Program-made: the position numbers and the translations under genes | The notes under the pieces: model-generated | What the model was told of the DNA's origin: nothing | The model's input: only the letters and a program-made list of their open reading frames with translations | Database searches by the model: none | In this document: positions 27,924 to 37,873 of the stretch, one piece after another | How positions within the stretch are numbered: the stretch's first letter is position 1 | Layout of the letters: every line of letters begins with the position of its first letter | Assembly: GCF_001050015.1 (NCBI RefSeq) | Contig: NZ_CVTB01000256.1 | Span: 1 to 56,292 of the forward strand | DNA: 56,292 nucleotides | Reading direction: 5' to 3' | Source of the DNA: Mycolicibacterium malmesburyense | GTDB taxonomy: Bacteria > Actinomycetota > Actinomycetes > Mycobacteriales > Mycobacteriaceae

Positions 27924-30747
27924 GCCTGGCCCTCACCAGTTGTGGCCACCAGAACCAGCGGCCGAGCAGCGCGGCGATCGACGGTGTCATGAATGCCCGG
28001 ATCACCAACGTGTCGAACAGAAGACCCATGCCGATGGTCGTGCCCATCTGCGCCACCACGGTCAATTCGCTGACCACCATCGAGATCATCGTGAAGGCGA
28101 AGACCAGACCCGCCGCCGTCACCACCGATCCGGAACCGCCCATGGCCCGGATGATCGCGGTGTTGATCCCGGCGGGCAGCTCCTCCTTCAGCCGGGCGAC
28201 CAGCAGCAGGTTGTAGTCCGCGCCGACGGCCAACAGGATGATGACCGCCATGGCCATCACCATGAATTGCAGCTCGATGCCGAGAATGTGCTGCCACACC
28301 AGGATCGACAGGCCGAACGACGCGCCGAGGGACAGCACGACGGTGCCGACGATGACCGCGGCGGCCACGACGCTTCGGGTGATGATGAGCATGATCGTGA
28401 AGATCAGCGCCAACGCGAGGATGCCCGCGATCATCAGGTCGTAGTTGTTGCCGTCCCGCATGTCCTTGAACGCCGCAGCCGTTCCTCCGACGTAGATCGT
28501 CGACCCTTCCAGGGGGGTGCCCTTGATGGCCTCCTTGGCGGCCTGCTTGATGGCGTCGATGCGTTCGATGCCGTCGGCGCTGAGCGGATCGCCCTCGTGC
28601 TGGACGATCATCCGCACGGCGCGACCGTTGGGCGAGATGAAATTCTCCATGCCACGCTTGAAGTCCTCGTTGTCGAAGATCTCCGGCGGCAGATAGAACG
28701 TGTCGTCGTTCCACGAGTCGTTGAACGCGTCACCCATCGCAGACTGGTTCTCGCTCAGCGCGGCCTGCTGATCCTGCAGACCACCCTGGGAGGCGTGCAT
28801 CGTCAGCATCATCGTGCGCATCGTCCGCATCGACTCGATCTGCTCGGGCATCAACGCCAGCAGCTGCGGCATCAGGGCGGCGAGTCGCTCGAGGTCCGGA
28901 ATCAGATCCTGAACGTTGTCGGTGAGCTTGTTGGTTCCGTCAATGACGTCGAAGATCGACCGCATCGACGAGCAGACCGGGATGTTGAAGCAGTGCGGCT
29001 CCCAGTAGAAGTAATTGCGGATCGGGCGCAGGAAGTCATCGAGATTGGCGATGTGGTCGCGTAATTCGGCGGTGTCGACGGCCATCGTCTTGGTCTTCTC
29101 GACCATGCTGTGGGTGGTGGCGTTCATTTCGCCCATCAACGCCATCATCCGGGTCATGGTGTCGATGTTCTTCTGCATCTCGTCGGCCTGAACCAGCATG
29201 TCGGCCATGCGGTCCTGGGTGTACTTGCGGTTCAGGTCTTGGTTGACGCCGCCCAGGCTCATCTGGGCCGGGATGGTGCTGAATTCGATCGGTTTGCCGT
29301 TGGGCCGGGTGATGGTCTGCACCCGCGAGATGCCCGGCACCCGGAAGATCGCCTTGGCGATCTTGTCGATCACCAGGAAGTCGGCCGAATTACGAAGGTC
29401 GTGGTCGGTCTCGATGAGGACCAACTCGGGGTTCATGGTGGCGGGGGAGAAGTGCCGTTCGGCGGCGGCGAAGCCCTGGTTCGCCGGCAGATCGGCGGGG
29501 AGATACAGCCGGTCGTTGTAGTTGGGTTGGTACCCGGGCAGCGTCAGCAACCCGACGAGAGACAACGCGACCGTCGCGATCAGCACCGGCCCGGGCCAGC
29601 GGACGATGACCGCGCCGATCTTCCGCCAGCCACGAATGCGCATGGCGCGCTTGGGTTCCAACAACCCGAACCGGCTGCCGATGGTGATGATCGCCGGGCC
29701 GAGCGTCAGCGCGACCAACACCGCGGTGGTCATGCCCACCGCCAGCGGCACACCCAGCGACTGGAAATACGGCAGCCGAGTGAACGACAGGCAGAACGTG
29801 GCGCCGGCGATCGTCATACCCGAACCCAGCACCACGTGCGCGGTGCCGCGGAACATGGTGTAGAAGGCCGTCTCCCGGTCTTCGCCCAGCGTGCGCGCCT
29901 CTTGATAGCGCCCGATCAGGAAGATCGCGTAGTCGGTGGACGCGGCGATCGCGAGCGTGACAAGGAGGTTCGTCGCGAACGTCGAAAGCCCGATCAGCTC
30001 GTGGTAACCCAGGAACGCCACCACCCCGCGCGTGGCCGCCAAGGCCAAGATGACCATCACCAGCTGGATGAGCGTCGTCACCACCGAGCGGTAGACCAGC
30101 AACAGCATCGTGATGATGACGGCGAACGTGGCGATCTCGATGACGCGGATGCTGCGGTCGCTGGCGATCTGTTGGTCGGCGACCAATGCCGACCCACCGG
30201 TGACGAAGACCTTCACCCCCGGCGGAGGTTGGAGGCTGTCGACGATGTTCTTGACCGCTTCGACGGATTCGTTGGACAGCGCCTCGCCCATGTTGCCGGC
30301 CAGATACGTCTGGACGTACACGGCCTTACCGTCGGCGCTGACGGCCGCGGCCTCCGTCAACGGGTCGCCCCAGAAGTCCTGGACGTGCTCGACGTGTTGG
30401 TCGTCGGCTTCCAGCTTGTCGACGAGTTCGTCGTAGTACCGGCGGGCGTCGTCGCCCAACGGCTGGTCGCCCTCGAGCACGATCATCGCCGAACTGTCGG
30501 ATTCGAACTCTTCGAAGACCTTCCCGACCCGCTGCATCGCGATCACCGACGGTGCTTCCGACGGGCTCATCGACACCGACTGCATCTGGCCGACGATCTC
30601 GAGCTGCGGCACCGTCACATTGAGCAGCGCGATGATCGCGATCCAGGCGACGACGATGGGAACGGACAGCCGGCGGATCCACTTGGCCAACGGCGACCGT
30701 GAGGAGTGCGCGGCGTGCTCGGTTGAGGGCGCGATGGGAGCGCTCAC
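27880..30747 (-). CDS. MmpL-family RND transporter (first)
   Basis: The 955-residue protein has the MmpL layout. It has one N-terminal membrane helix, a large periplasmic loop (about residues 60-200), then a helix bundle with [17 protein letters not shown] second long loop precedes a second bundle with [15 protein letters not shown]. Both Asp-Tyr pairs thought to relay protons are present. It resembles the MmpL4/MmpL5 branch and is closely related to the MmpL at 33693, with long identical stretches. No mmpS lies directly upstream. GTG 30747 is the likely start. Cargo is unknown; relatives export siderophores and glycolipids. Confidence 0.92.
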   Translation of the reverse strand: MSAPIAPSTEHAAHSSRSPLAKWIRRLSVPIVVAWIAIIALLNVTVPQLEIVGQMQSVSMSPSEAPSVIAMQRVGKVFEEFESDSSAMIVLEGDQPLGDDARRYYDELVDKLEADDQHVEHVQDFWGDPLTEAAAVSADGKAVYVQTYLAGNMGEALSNESVEAVKNIVDSLQPPPGVKVFVTGGSALVADQQIASDRSIRVIEIATFAVIITMLLLVYRSVVTTLIQLVMVILALAATRGVVAFLGYHELIGLSTFATNLLVTLAIAASTDYAIFLIGRYQEARTLGEDRETAFYTMFRGTAHVVLGSGMTIAGATFCLSFTRLPYFQSLGVPLAVGMTTAVLVALTLGPAIITIGSRFGLLEPKRAMRIRGWRKIGAVIVRWPGPVLIATVALSLVGLLTLPGYQPNYNDRLYLPADLPANQGFAAAERHFSPATMNPELVLIETDHDLRNSADFLVIDKIAKAIFRVPGISRVQTITRPNGKPIEFSTIPAQMSLGGVNQDLNRKYTQDRMADMLVQADEMQKNIDTMTRMMALMGEMNATTHSMVEKTKTMAVDTAELRDHIANLDDFLRPIRNYFYWEPHCFNIPVCSSMRSIFDVIDGTNKLTDNVQDLIPDLERLAALMPQLLALMPEQIESMRTMRTMMLTMHASQGGLQDQQAALSENQSAMGDAFNDSWNDDTFYLPPEIFDNEDFKRGMENFISPNGRAVRMIVQHEGDPLSADGIERIDAIKQAAKEAIKGTPLEGSTIYVGGTAAAFKDMRDGNNYDLMIAGILALALIFTIMLIITRSVVAAAVIVGTVVLSLGASFGLSILVWQHILGIELQFMVMAMAVIILLAVGADYNLLLVARLKEELPAGINTAIIRAMGGSGSVVTAAGLVFAFTMISMVVSELTVVAQMGTTIGMGLLFDTLVIRAFMTPSIAALLGRWFWWPQLVRARPRPVPWPAPKQPTP

Positions 30748-30828
30748 CAGGATTTCACCTCGGCGGAGCTCCTCCCTACGGTGTTAGGCCGCCTTAGTTC
30801 CTACCAGATAAGGGCCCGCGACCGGTAG

Positions 30829-31458
30829 TTAGATCCGGCTCGCAGCGAACTCCGCAGCTTGGTTAACCAATCCCGCCTGGACGTACGCCACGTGGGCGCC
30901 CATATCGGTGCCGCCCTCGAAGCAGATCGGGTCGTTCGGGACGCACAGATCGATGGTCTTGGCCGCGTAATCGGGCCCCACCGACGGCAGCGGCCCCGGC
31001 GACAGCCGGTCGGCAAAGCTGCTGCGCGGCCCGCCGAACAACGCGACCGCGGCGACGTGCGGAACGACCGTCGGCGCCAACGCACCGGTGGCGACGTCCA
31101 TCACCGCGGCGCCCTGGGAGTAGCCGCCGAGCACCATCCTCGTGGCGGGGCACTCGACCGCCATCGACTGCACGTGGGCGCGGGTGTCCTCGGCGCCCGC
31201 GCGGGTGCTCACCGCAAAGTCGCGACTGGCGGGGTAGTCGACGGCGTAGACGCCGACCGATCGGTCGCCCAGGCGCGAGCGCACGGAGTCGACGAACGCC
31301 TGTCCGATACCGCCGACCCCCGGCGGTTCGGTGGTTCCGCGGGCGAAAACGACTTCCACATCAGGGCACGGCGCGGCGTCGGCGCTGGGAGCGACGACCG
31401 GGGCGGACAGCATGAGCGCGGCGGTCAGAGGCACCGCCAGCCTGGCGAAAGAACTCAT
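30829..31458 (-). CDS. Secreted cutinase-like serine hydrolase
   Basis: From ATG 31458 the 209-residue protein has a signal peptide (about residues 1-28, ending SADA). The mature part opens with PCPDVEVVFARGTTEPPGVG, the family's first block. The nucleophile motif GGYSQGAAV supplies the Ser. The later Cys-bearing CVPNDPIC segment and a His near GAHVAYV complete the alpha/beta-hydrolase triad. Mycobacterial members (Culp) are esterases, lipases or phospholipases of the envelope. The frame stays open to 31494, but the signal peptide supports 31458. It lies between two mmpL loci on the same strand. Confidence 0.9.
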   Translation of the reverse strand: MSSFARLAVPLTAALMLSAPVVAPSADAAPCPDVEVVFARGTTEPPGVGGIGQAFVDSVRSRLGDRSVGVYAVDYPASRDFAVSTRAGAEDTRAHVQSMAVECPATRMVLGGYSQGAAVMDVATGALAPTVVPHVAAVALFGGPRSSFADRLSPGPLPSVGPDYAAKTIDLCVPNDPICFEGGTDMGAHVAYVQAGLVNQAAEFAASRI

Positions 31459-31646
31459 ACGGGTATTTCGCGCCGTGGCGCCGAGGCGTAACACGACCGC
31501 GAGCGCCGGCTATGAACCGTTGACCGCTCGGGCGCCGGCAAAGGGAGGTCGATGGTGGGCCGACCTACGGCCGGTCGTTTCGAGATGCCGGGAGCGCGGA
31601 AGCAAAATATGCTCGCTTCGCCGACCCAGGCGGGAGAGGAGGCAGC

Positions 31647-32882
31647 GTGAACACGGTGCTCGGGCTGTCGATGACGTCGACAGGTATCGCGTGGGTCCTG
31701 CTCGAGAACGAGAACGGCGAGACCAAGACGTTGGATCACGACCACTTCACCGTGGTCGCCGACATCGCCACCGATGGCGACATCTCCACACACGAAGCCG
31801 CGGTGCGAGGCGCACGGGCGATCGCATCGGCCAGCGGTCACCGGGTGGATACGATCTGCCTGACCTGGAGCGCCGACGTCGCAGCCAAGGCCGAGCTGCT
31901 GCGGAAGTCGTTGTCCGACATGGGATTCGGTAGAATCGTTCCGGTGCGAATGGCCCACGCGGCACGATCGTGGGCGCACGCCCTGGGGCCCGGCGACGGG
32001 TTCGACGGATGCGCGGTGTGTGTCGTGGAGTCCTCCGCCGTCACCGTGGTCTCGGTCCACGGCGAAACCGTCCGCACCGCGATGACGCACATGCGCGAGA
32101 GCGCGGACGGCCTGGGCCGGTGGCTCACCGGCTTCTTCGACGACGAGGAGATGCAACCGCAGCGGTTGTACCTGATCGGCGCCCGCGGTGACCTCGAGCT
32201 GATCTCCGGTCCGCTCGAGCAGGCGCTCGGCGTCCCAGTCGTATCCTCCGACGACGTCCAACTCGCCCTCGCCTGCGGCGCCGCACTGTCGGGGCCGGCG
32301 GGCACGGCGGACGAGGTGGGCGCACCGCCGGCGAGGTCAACGGACCTGCGCTCCCGACGGCGGTTGAGTTCGCACGGCCGCGCCGCGATGGTCCTCGCGG
32401 CCGGTGTGCTCGCGCTTTTCGCGTTCGGCCCGGAGCTCGCCGCCTGGGACTCGCCGGACGCCAGGGTCGACCCGTCGGAGACGACGTCACCGGTGGGACC
32501 CGCTGCCGCGGTGTCGGACTCGAGCCCCTCGATGAGCGTTCACGCGGTGCCGTCGGCGCCCACCGTCCCCATCGTGGTCAAACAGGTGATCGCCAAACCG
32601 GTGACGGCCCCGGCCATGCCCATCCCGCTGCCCGCCACATCCGACGCCGGCGTGGAGACCGCCGTCGCCCAGGAGGTCGCCGCGCAGCCGGTCACCGAGA
32701 CGGTGGAACCGCTGGTCGAAGCCGTTCAGGAACCGTCTGAAACCGTCATCGCGGCGCAAAGCGACCCGGCGACGATATCCCCGCATCCCGCTCCGCAGAC
32801 CGCGCAGGCGCCACCGGCGTTCGTGCCGGCTCCCGACCCGGTCCAGTTGGCGTTGAGCCCGCTGTTCGGTGGGCTGCCCTGA
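31647..32882 (+). CDS. Mycobacterial conserved membrane protein with ASKHA-like N-terminal domain and Pro/Val-rich tail
   Basis: The 411-residue protein starts at GTG 31647 behind GAGAGGAGG. Its N-terminal ~225 residues (VLGLSMTSTGIAWVLLEN, then DTICLTWSAD and CAVCVVESSAVTVVSVHGE) resemble the Hsp70/actin-type fold; I recall this as the family labelled DUF7159, but I am not certain. A membrane helix follows (about residues 248-267), then a 140-residue extracytoplasmic tail rich in Pro, Ala and Val. It faces away from the cutinase gene. Role unknown; envelope-related sensing is possible. Confidence 0.75.
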   Translation: MNTVLGLSMTSTGIAWVLLENENGETKTLDHDHFTVVADIATDGDISTHEAAVRGARAIASASGHRVDTICLTWSADVAAKAELLRKSLSDMGFGRIVPVRMAHAARSWAHALGPGDGFDGCAVCVVESSAVTVVSVHGETVRTAMTHMRESADGLGRWLTGFFDDEEMQPQRLYLIGARGDLELISGPLEQALGVPVVSSDDVQLALACGAALSGPAGTADEVGAPPARSTDLRSRRRLSSHGRAAMVLAAGVLALFAFGPELAAWDSPDARVDPSETTSPVGPAAAVSDSSPSMSVHAVPSAPTVPIVVKQVIAKPVTAPAMPIPLPATSDAGVETAVAQEVAAQPVTETVEPLVEAVQEPSETVIAAQSDPATISPHPAPQTAQAPPAFVPAPDPVQLALSPLFGGLP

Positions 32883-32888
32883 GCCGAG

Positions 32889-33341
32889 CTACGGCGTCGT
32901 GGTCCAGTTCCAGATCTCGGGCTGGCTCGGCGGGTAGTTCATGCACACGTCGGTGGCGTGTGCGACGACGCCCTTGTTGTTGAAGAACAGCTTGGCCCAG
33001 TTGCCCCAGCGGGTGGCCATCTGCTCGTAGAAGACGTTGGTCGCGGTGTTCTCCGAGTACTGACGACGGCCGGCGTAATCCAACGAGAAGAACCAGTAGA
33101 TCCGGTCGCGGGCGCCCTTCTGAACGTCTGCGGGCCGATTCCGGTAGTCGATCATGTAGCGCTCGAAGTAGAACGGGTCCTCATCGCGAACGGCGGCCAT
33201 GTACTGGTCGACCGTGCAGGGGGTCCTCATGATCCGGTTGGGAATCGGATAGTCGTCCGTGGCGTCGGCGGCAGCGGTGGCCGGGAAGATCATCGCCGCG
33301 CAGCCGAAGGATGCCAGCGCGATGGTGGCTTTACGAAACAC
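32889..33341 (-). CDS. Secreted DUF5078-type protein
   Basis: From GTG 33341 this 150-residue protein has a signal peptide (about 30 residues, with IALASFGCAAMIFPATAAA). The mature domain contains DYPIPNRIM, CTVDQYMAAVRD, FYFERYMIDYRNRP and NWAKLFFNNKGVVAHATDVC. I recall this pattern from a mycobacterial family (DUF5078) found next to mmpS/mmpL genes. The start is 10 bases downstream of the preceding gene's stop on the same strand, so it is the last gene of the mmpS-mmpL operon. Function unknown. Confidence 0.82.
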   Translation of the reverse strand: MFRKATIALASFGCAAMIFPATAAADATDDYPIPNRIMRTPCTVDQYMAAVRDEDPFYFERYMIDYRNRPADVQKGARDRIYWFFSLDYAGRRQYSENTATNVFYEQMATRWGNWAKLFFNNKGVVAHATDVCMNYPPSQPEIWNWTTTP

Positions 33342-33351
33342 TTGACGGCTC

Positions 33352-33696
33352 CTAGCTTTCGCGGTGGTCACGGGCTTGATCGAGGATCGGGAGGAGGTCG
33401 GGGCAGTAGAAGCGCAGCGCTCCCGCCAGGAACTTCCACGCCTGATCGGTGCTGTTCTGGCCGCGCGCCAGCTGCTTCTGGACGAACTGCGCCGATGCGA
33501 AGGCATCCCGGTCGACGCCCTTGCGCTGCCGCTTGCAGGTGATCTTGCCGATCCAGGCGTTGTAGTCCTTCTGACCGTAGATCCCGTACGTGTGCAACTC
33601 GTTGGTGAAGTCGGTGTCGATGTCCTGCGCCTGAGCGGGTGCCGCCAGCACGAGTGCTGCCGCCGCGGTGGCTACTCCAACAATCAGTCTTTTCAT
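33352..33696 (-). CDS. Secreted DUF732-type protein
   Basis: The 114-residue protein has a signal peptide ([19 protein letters not shown], cut near QAQ). A mature DUF732-like domain follows, with [21 protein letters not shown] and FYCPDLLP, giving a cysteine pair. ATG 33696 overlaps the stop of the mmpL gene by 4 bases, so its translation is coupled to the transporter. DUF732 proteins are common small secreted mycobacterial proteins of unknown role, often beside mmp genes. Confidence 0.85.
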   Translation of the reverse strand: MKRLIVGVATAAAALVLAAPAQAQDIDTDFTNELHTYGIYGQKDYNAWIGKITCKRQRKGVDRDAFASAQFVQKQLARGQNSTDQAWKFLAGALRFYCPDLLPILDQARDHRES

Positions 33697-36599
33697 GACT
33701 GTGCTCCTTCCCCCCCTGACGGCGTCAGTTCCCTCGGTTTTGGCCACGGTACAGGCACTGGGCGTTCTCGCACCCGCTGTGGCCACCAGAACCACTTACC
33801 CATGAGCGCCGCGATGGACGGCGTCATGAATGCCCGGATGACAAGAGTATCGAACAACAGGCCCAGTCCGATGGTAGTTCCGACTTGTCCGATCACGGTC
33901 AGTTCGCTGACCGCCATCGACATCATCGTGAACGCGAAGACCAGGCCCGCCGAGGTGACGACGGACCCACTGCCGCCCATCGCCCGGATGATGCCGGTCT
34001 TGATGCCCGCGTGCAGCTCTTCCTTCAGCCGCGACACCAGCAGCAGGTTGTAGTCGGCGCCGACGGCCAACAGGATGATGATGGCCATCGCCATGACCAT
34101 CCAGTGCAACTCGACACCGAGGATGTGCTGCCAGATCAGGATCGACAGGCCGAACGACGCGCCGAGCGAGATCACCACTGTCCCAACGATTACCGCGGCG
34201 GCCACCACCGCGCGGGTCAACAGCAGCATGATCGTGAAGATCAGCGCCAGCGCGAGGATGGCCGCGATCATCAGGTCGTAGCTGTTGCCGTCGGACATGT
34301 CCTTGTAGACCGCGGCGGTGCCGGCGAGATAGATCGTCGAGCCCTCCAGCGGGGTGCCCTTGATGGCCTCCTTGGCGGCCTGCTTGATCGAGTCGATCCG
34401 CGCGATGCCCTCGGGGGTCATCGGGTCGCCGTCGTGGGCGATGATGAAGCGCACCGATTTGCCGTCGGGGGAGATGAAGTTCTCCATGCCCTTTTTGAAC
34501 TCTTCGTTGTCGAAGACTTCGGGCGGGAGGTAGAACGAGTCGTCGTTCATCGACGCGTCGAAGGCATCACCCATGGCAGTCGAGTTCTCCTGCATGGCTG
34601 CCATCTGGTCCTGCAGACCCTTTTGCGACGAGTACATCGTCAGCATCATCGTCCGCATCGTCTTCATCGTTTCAATCATCGGTGGCATCAACGTGACCAT
34701 CTGCGGCATCAGCTGATCCAGCCGCTCCATGTCGGGCAGCAGGTTCTGGATGTCGTCGGTCATCGTGTTGATGCCGTCGAGGGTGTCGAACACCGATCGG
34801 AACGCCCAGCAGATCGGGATGTTGAAGCAGTGCGGTTCCCAGTAGAAGTAGTTGCGGATCGGCCGGAAGAAGTCGTCGAAGTTGGCGATGTCGTCCCGCA
34901 GTTCGGCCACGTCGAGGGTCATGTCCTTCATCTTCGTGACCATGCTGTGCGTGGTCGCAGCCATCTCCTCGGTGAGCTTGGACATCCGCTCCATGTTGGC
35001 GATGGTCTTGGACATCTCGTCGGCCTGCACGAGCATGTCGGCCATCCGGTCCTGCAGATACTTCTGGTTCATCTGCTGGGTGGTGCCCTGCATGCTGATC
35101 TGGAACGGAATCGAGGTGTGCTCGATGGGTTTACCGTCGGGCCGGGTGATGGCCTGTACGCGCGAGATGCCGGGCACCCGGAAGATCTGCTTGGCGATCT
35201 TGTCGATGACCAGGAAGTCGGCGGAGTTGCGCAGGTCGTGGTCGCTTTCGACCATGAGCAGTTCGGGGTTCATCCGCGCCTGGGAGAAGTGCCGATCGGC
35301 GGCGGCGTAACCCTCGTTGGCCGGCAGGTCGGCGGGCAGGTAATTGCGGTCGTTGTAGTTGGTGCGATAGCCCGGCAGCGCGAGCAGGCCCACCAGCGAT
35401 AGGGCGACCGTCGCGACCAGGATCGGGCCTGGCCACCGCACGACCGCGGCGCCGATCTTGCGCCAGCCGCGCACCCGCATCGCCCGCTTGGGCTCGAGCA
35501 CCTTGCCGAATCGGCTGGCGAAGCTGATGATCGCGGGCCCCAGAGTGAGCGACGCCAACACCGAGGTGACCATGCCGACCGCCAACGGCACACCCATGGT
35601 CTGGAAGTAGGGCAGCCGGGTGAAGCTCAGGCAGAACAACGCGCCCGCGATCGTCAGGCCCGAGCCCAGCACCACGTGCGCGGTGCCGTGGAACATCGTG
35701 TAGTAAGCGGTCTCGCGGTCCTCACCGCTGCTGCGGGCTTCTTGATAGCGACCCGTCAGGAAGATCGCGTAGTCGGTTCCCGCGGCGATCGCCAGGGTCA
35801 CCAACAGGTTCGTCGCGAAGGGCGAGAGACCGATGATCTCGTGGTAGCCGAGGAACGCCACCATGCCGCGGGTCGCCGCCAACTGCAGCACGACCATCAC
35901 CAGCGTCAGGATCACGGTGACGATCGACCGGTACACCAGCAGCAGCATCGTGATGATGACGGTGAAGGTGAGCGCCTCGATGACGCGCATGCTGCGGTCG
36001 CTCGCGATGTGCTGGTCGGCCGCGAGTGCGGCAGGCCCGGTCACGTACACCGTCACGCCGGGCGGCGGCTGCATGCCGGCGACGAGATCCTGGACCGCCT
36101 CGACCGATTCGTTGGCCAGAGCCTCGCCCTGATTACCGGACAGGTACACCTGCACGTAGGCGGCTTTACCGTCGCTGCTCTGCGCGCCCGATGCGGTGAG
36201 CGGATCACTCCAGAAGTCCTGGACGCTCTGGACGTGCTTCGTGTCCGCCTCCAGCTTGGCCACCATCTCGCCGTAGAAGGCGCGAGTGTCCTCGCCGAGG
36301 GGTTGTTCGCCCTCGAGCACGATCATCGCCGAGCTGTCGGAGTCGTACTCCTGGAAGACGTGGCCGACGCGCTTCATCGCGATCATCGACGGCGCGAAGT
36401 CCGGGCTCATCGACACCGCGCGCTCCTGGCCGACCGTCTCCAGTTGCGGCACAGTCAGATTGAGCACGGCGATCAGCGCGATCCAGCCCAAAATGATGGG
36501 GACCGCGAACGCGCGGATGGTGCGCGGGATGAAGGGCCGTCTGGCATGCCGAACGGGAGGGAAGGCGTCCGTGCGAGCCTCGTTCGTCGGTGAGGTCAT
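33693..36599 (-). CDS. MmpL-family RND transporter (second)
   Basis: The 968-residue protein has the same architecture as the MmpL at 27880: two periplasmic loops and two helix bundles carrying [15 protein letters not shown] and [15 protein letters not shown]. The C-terminus is Pro-rich. ATG 36599 overlaps the mmpS stop by 4 bases, the arrangement of mmpS4-mmpL4 and mmpS5-mmpL5 pairs. Together with DUF732 and DUF5078-type proteins downstream it forms a four-gene export operon. Likely cargo is a lipid or siderophore, not determinable here. Read with the other MmpL, it suggests an old duplication. Confidence 0.94.
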   Translation of the reverse strand: MTSPTNEARTDAFPPVRHARRPFIPRTIRAFAVPIILGWIALIAVLNLTVPQLETVGQERAVSMSPDFAPSMIAMKRVGHVFQEYDSDSSAMIVLEGEQPLGEDTRAFYGEMVAKLEADTKHVQSVQDFWSDPLTASGAQSSDGKAAYVQVYLSGNQGEALANESVEAVQDLVAGMQPPPGVTVYVTGPAALAADQHIASDRSMRVIEALTFTVIITMLLLVYRSIVTVILTLVMVVLQLAATRGMVAFLGYHEIIGLSPFATNLLVTLAIAAGTDYAIFLTGRYQEARSSGEDRETAYYTMFHGTAHVVLGSGLTIAGALFCLSFTRLPYFQTMGVPLAVGMVTSVLASLTLGPAIISFASRFGKVLEPKRAMRVRGWRKIGAAVVRWPGPILVATVALSLVGLLALPGYRTNYNDRNYLPADLPANEGYAAADRHFSQARMNPELLMVESDHDLRNSADFLVIDKIAKQIFRVPGISRVQAITRPDGKPIEHTSIPFQISMQGTTQQMNQKYLQDRMADMLVQADEMSKTIANMERMSKLTEEMAATTHSMVTKMKDMTLDVAELRDDIANFDDFFRPIRNYFYWEPHCFNIPICWAFRSVFDTLDGINTMTDDIQNLLPDMERLDQLMPQMVTLMPPMIETMKTMRTMMLTMYSSQKGLQDQMAAMQENSTAMGDAFDASMNDDSFYLPPEVFDNEEFKKGMENFISPDGKSVRFIIAHDGDPMTPEGIARIDSIKQAAKEAIKGTPLEGSTIYLAGTAAVYKDMSDGNSYDLMIAAILALALIFTIMLLLTRAVVAAAVIVGTVVISLGASFGLSILIWQHILGVELHWMVMAMAIIILLAVGADYNLLLVSRLKEELHAGIKTGIIRAMGGSGSVVTSAGLVFAFTMMSMAVSELTVIGQVGTTIGLGLLFDTLVIRAFMTPSIAALMGKWFWWPQRVRERPVPVPWPKPRELTPSGGEGAQS

Positions 36600-37024
36600 G
36601 CGGATTTCACGAAGCAGAAGGTTTGGGCACTCACGCCTGTGGAGGTTCTTTCGTCCTTGATCTCGTCATCAACGGTGATCCGGCAGGTGATGCTCTGACC
36701 GTCGCCCTGCGCCACGATGTTGGGCGCGGCAGACGGCGCCGTGGTCTGCAGCGTCAACGACCACGGCAACGACGCACCGTCGATCCGTTGGGGCCTCGCA
36801 TCGAGGTCCAGATAGTTGATGTCCGCATACGTGCCGCTACCGAAGATCTCGTACTTGATGACCTTCGGGTCGAACGGCTCGGGGTCGTCTGCGAAGACCC
36901 GGGGGGTGACGATGATGCCCTCGGCCCCGAAGAAGGTGCGGATGCGGCTGACCGTGAAGCCCGCGATGGTCACCACCACGATGACGACGATGGGCAGCCA
37001 GACCTTCCGTGCGCGTCGGAGCAT
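36596..37024 (-). CDS. MmpS-family accessory protein
   Basis: The 142-residue protein has an N-terminal membrane helix ([20 protein letters not shown]) and an extracytoplasmic beta-rich domain. That domain carries [20 protein letters not shown], the family core in which the YEI-FG pattern is typical, and a final Cys pair (TCRI, FCFV). From ATG 37024 it has the usual MmpS length; an earlier start at 37045 is possible. It is the first gene of the mmpS-mmpL-DUF732-DUF5078 operon and probably helps the transporter assemble or bind cargo. Confidence 0.92.
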   Translation of the reverse strand: MLRRARKVWLPIVVIVVVTIAGFTVSRIRTFFGAEGIIVTPRVFADDPEPFDPKVIKYEIFGSGTYADINYLDLDARPQRIDGASLPWSLTLQTTAPSAAPNIVAQGDGQSITCRITVDDEIKDERTSTGVSAQTFCFVKSA

Positions 37025-37187
37025 TACCGTTCCCGCCCGATGCAACCCATATCCGCCCTCAAGTCGTCGTCGTAGTAGCTGTGCATGCGTCTGTCCGTCA
37101 CTTAGCCCATATAAGTTCTCATTGCGCCCTAGGTTAACTCAAGTCAGAGTGCTGCTGGTCACCCGCGGCGCGGCGGTGTGATCTAGG

Positions 37188-37784
37188 TCACTTTGACTCG
37201 GTTTCGAAGCGGTCGAGATAGCGTCCGATGAACTCTTCCGCCTCGGCATGACCCCGGGTGATGCCGAGCCCCCGTTCGAGCAGGACGATGCGGGCCAAGC
37301 TCGTCACGATCATAGACATCACCACCGGCGGGAACGCATCGACGTCTGCGCCGTGCGCTCTCATCGCCGCGGCCACCACACTTTCCTCGACACCGCCGAA
37401 CCGTTCGGCGTACGCCGCGATTTCGCTTCGGATGGCTTTGCGGTGGTTCGCCAGGGCCATGAACTCCATGAATAACCGGGCACCGTGCGTGCTGTTGAGG
37501 CGCCACAACGCGTGCAGGGGTTCGTCGGCCTCCGCGGCTTCCCGCTGGCGGGAGAGATTGGCCTCGGCGCCTTCGCGCAGTACGGCGAGGAACAGGTCGT
37601 CCATGCTCGGGAAGTAGTAGTGCACGAGTGCGGGCTTCACACCGGCCCGCGCCGCCACCCGCCGGGACGTCGCCGCGGCGTAGCCCTCTTCGAGCATGAC
37701 CTGGGCGGTCGCCTCGATCAGTGCCGAGCGCGCGGCCGACTCGCGTCCACCCCTTGACCGTTCGCCGACGGGGCTGCTAGACAT
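37188..37784 (-). CDS. TetR-family transcriptional regulator
   Basis: The 198-residue protein has an HTH in the first 60 residues (SRRVAARAGVKPALVHYYFP) and a longer all-helical ligand-binding domain. The start ATG 37784 lies 15 bases from a perfect 20-bp palindrome that also sits in the P450 promoter region. It therefore likely represses both itself and the divergent P450 gene. The mmpS gene lies 163 bases downstream on the same strand; co-transcription is possible but not shown. Ligand unknown. Confidence 0.87.
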   Translation of the reverse strand: MSSSPVGERSRGGRESAARSALIEATAQVMLEEGYAAATSRRVAARAGVKPALVHYYFPSMDDLFLAVLREGAEANLSRQREAAEADEPLHALWRLNSTHGARLFMEFMALANHRKAIRSEIAAYAERFGGVEESVVAAAMRAHGADVDAFPPVVMSMIVTSLARIVLLERGLGITRGHAEAEEFIGRYLDRFETESK

Positions 37785-37798
37785 GGCGCCAGCTTAGA

Positions 37799-37818
37799 TG
37801 TTGGGCGATCGCCCAACA
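37799..37818. promoter_or_regulatory. Perfect 20-bp palindromic operator between TetR and P450
   Basis: TGTTGGGCGATCGCCCAACA is its own reverse complement over all 20 bases. It lies between the TetR start (37784) and the P450 start (37874). It is the obvious candidate binding site for the TetR. Confidence 0.75.
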
Positions 37819-37873
37819 AGCGAGGGGAGCTGCGACGATGGCGCAGGCAGCCTCCTGATGTAGGGGAGATCCG

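Noticed and set aside
29110..30702. 530-codon plus-strand frame opposite the first mmpL
   Set aside because: Arg/His/Asp-rich shadow with no domain; the MmpL motifs are on the minus strand.
30748..30828. Third copy of the 22-bp element upstream of the first mmpL
   Set aside because: TTAGG and CCTTAG fragments are present, but spacing and centre do not match the two true copies.
33885..35402. 505-codon plus-strand frame opposite the second mmpL
   Set aside because: Same kind of shadow as opposite the first mmpL, and with a similar sequence because the two mmpL genes are similar.
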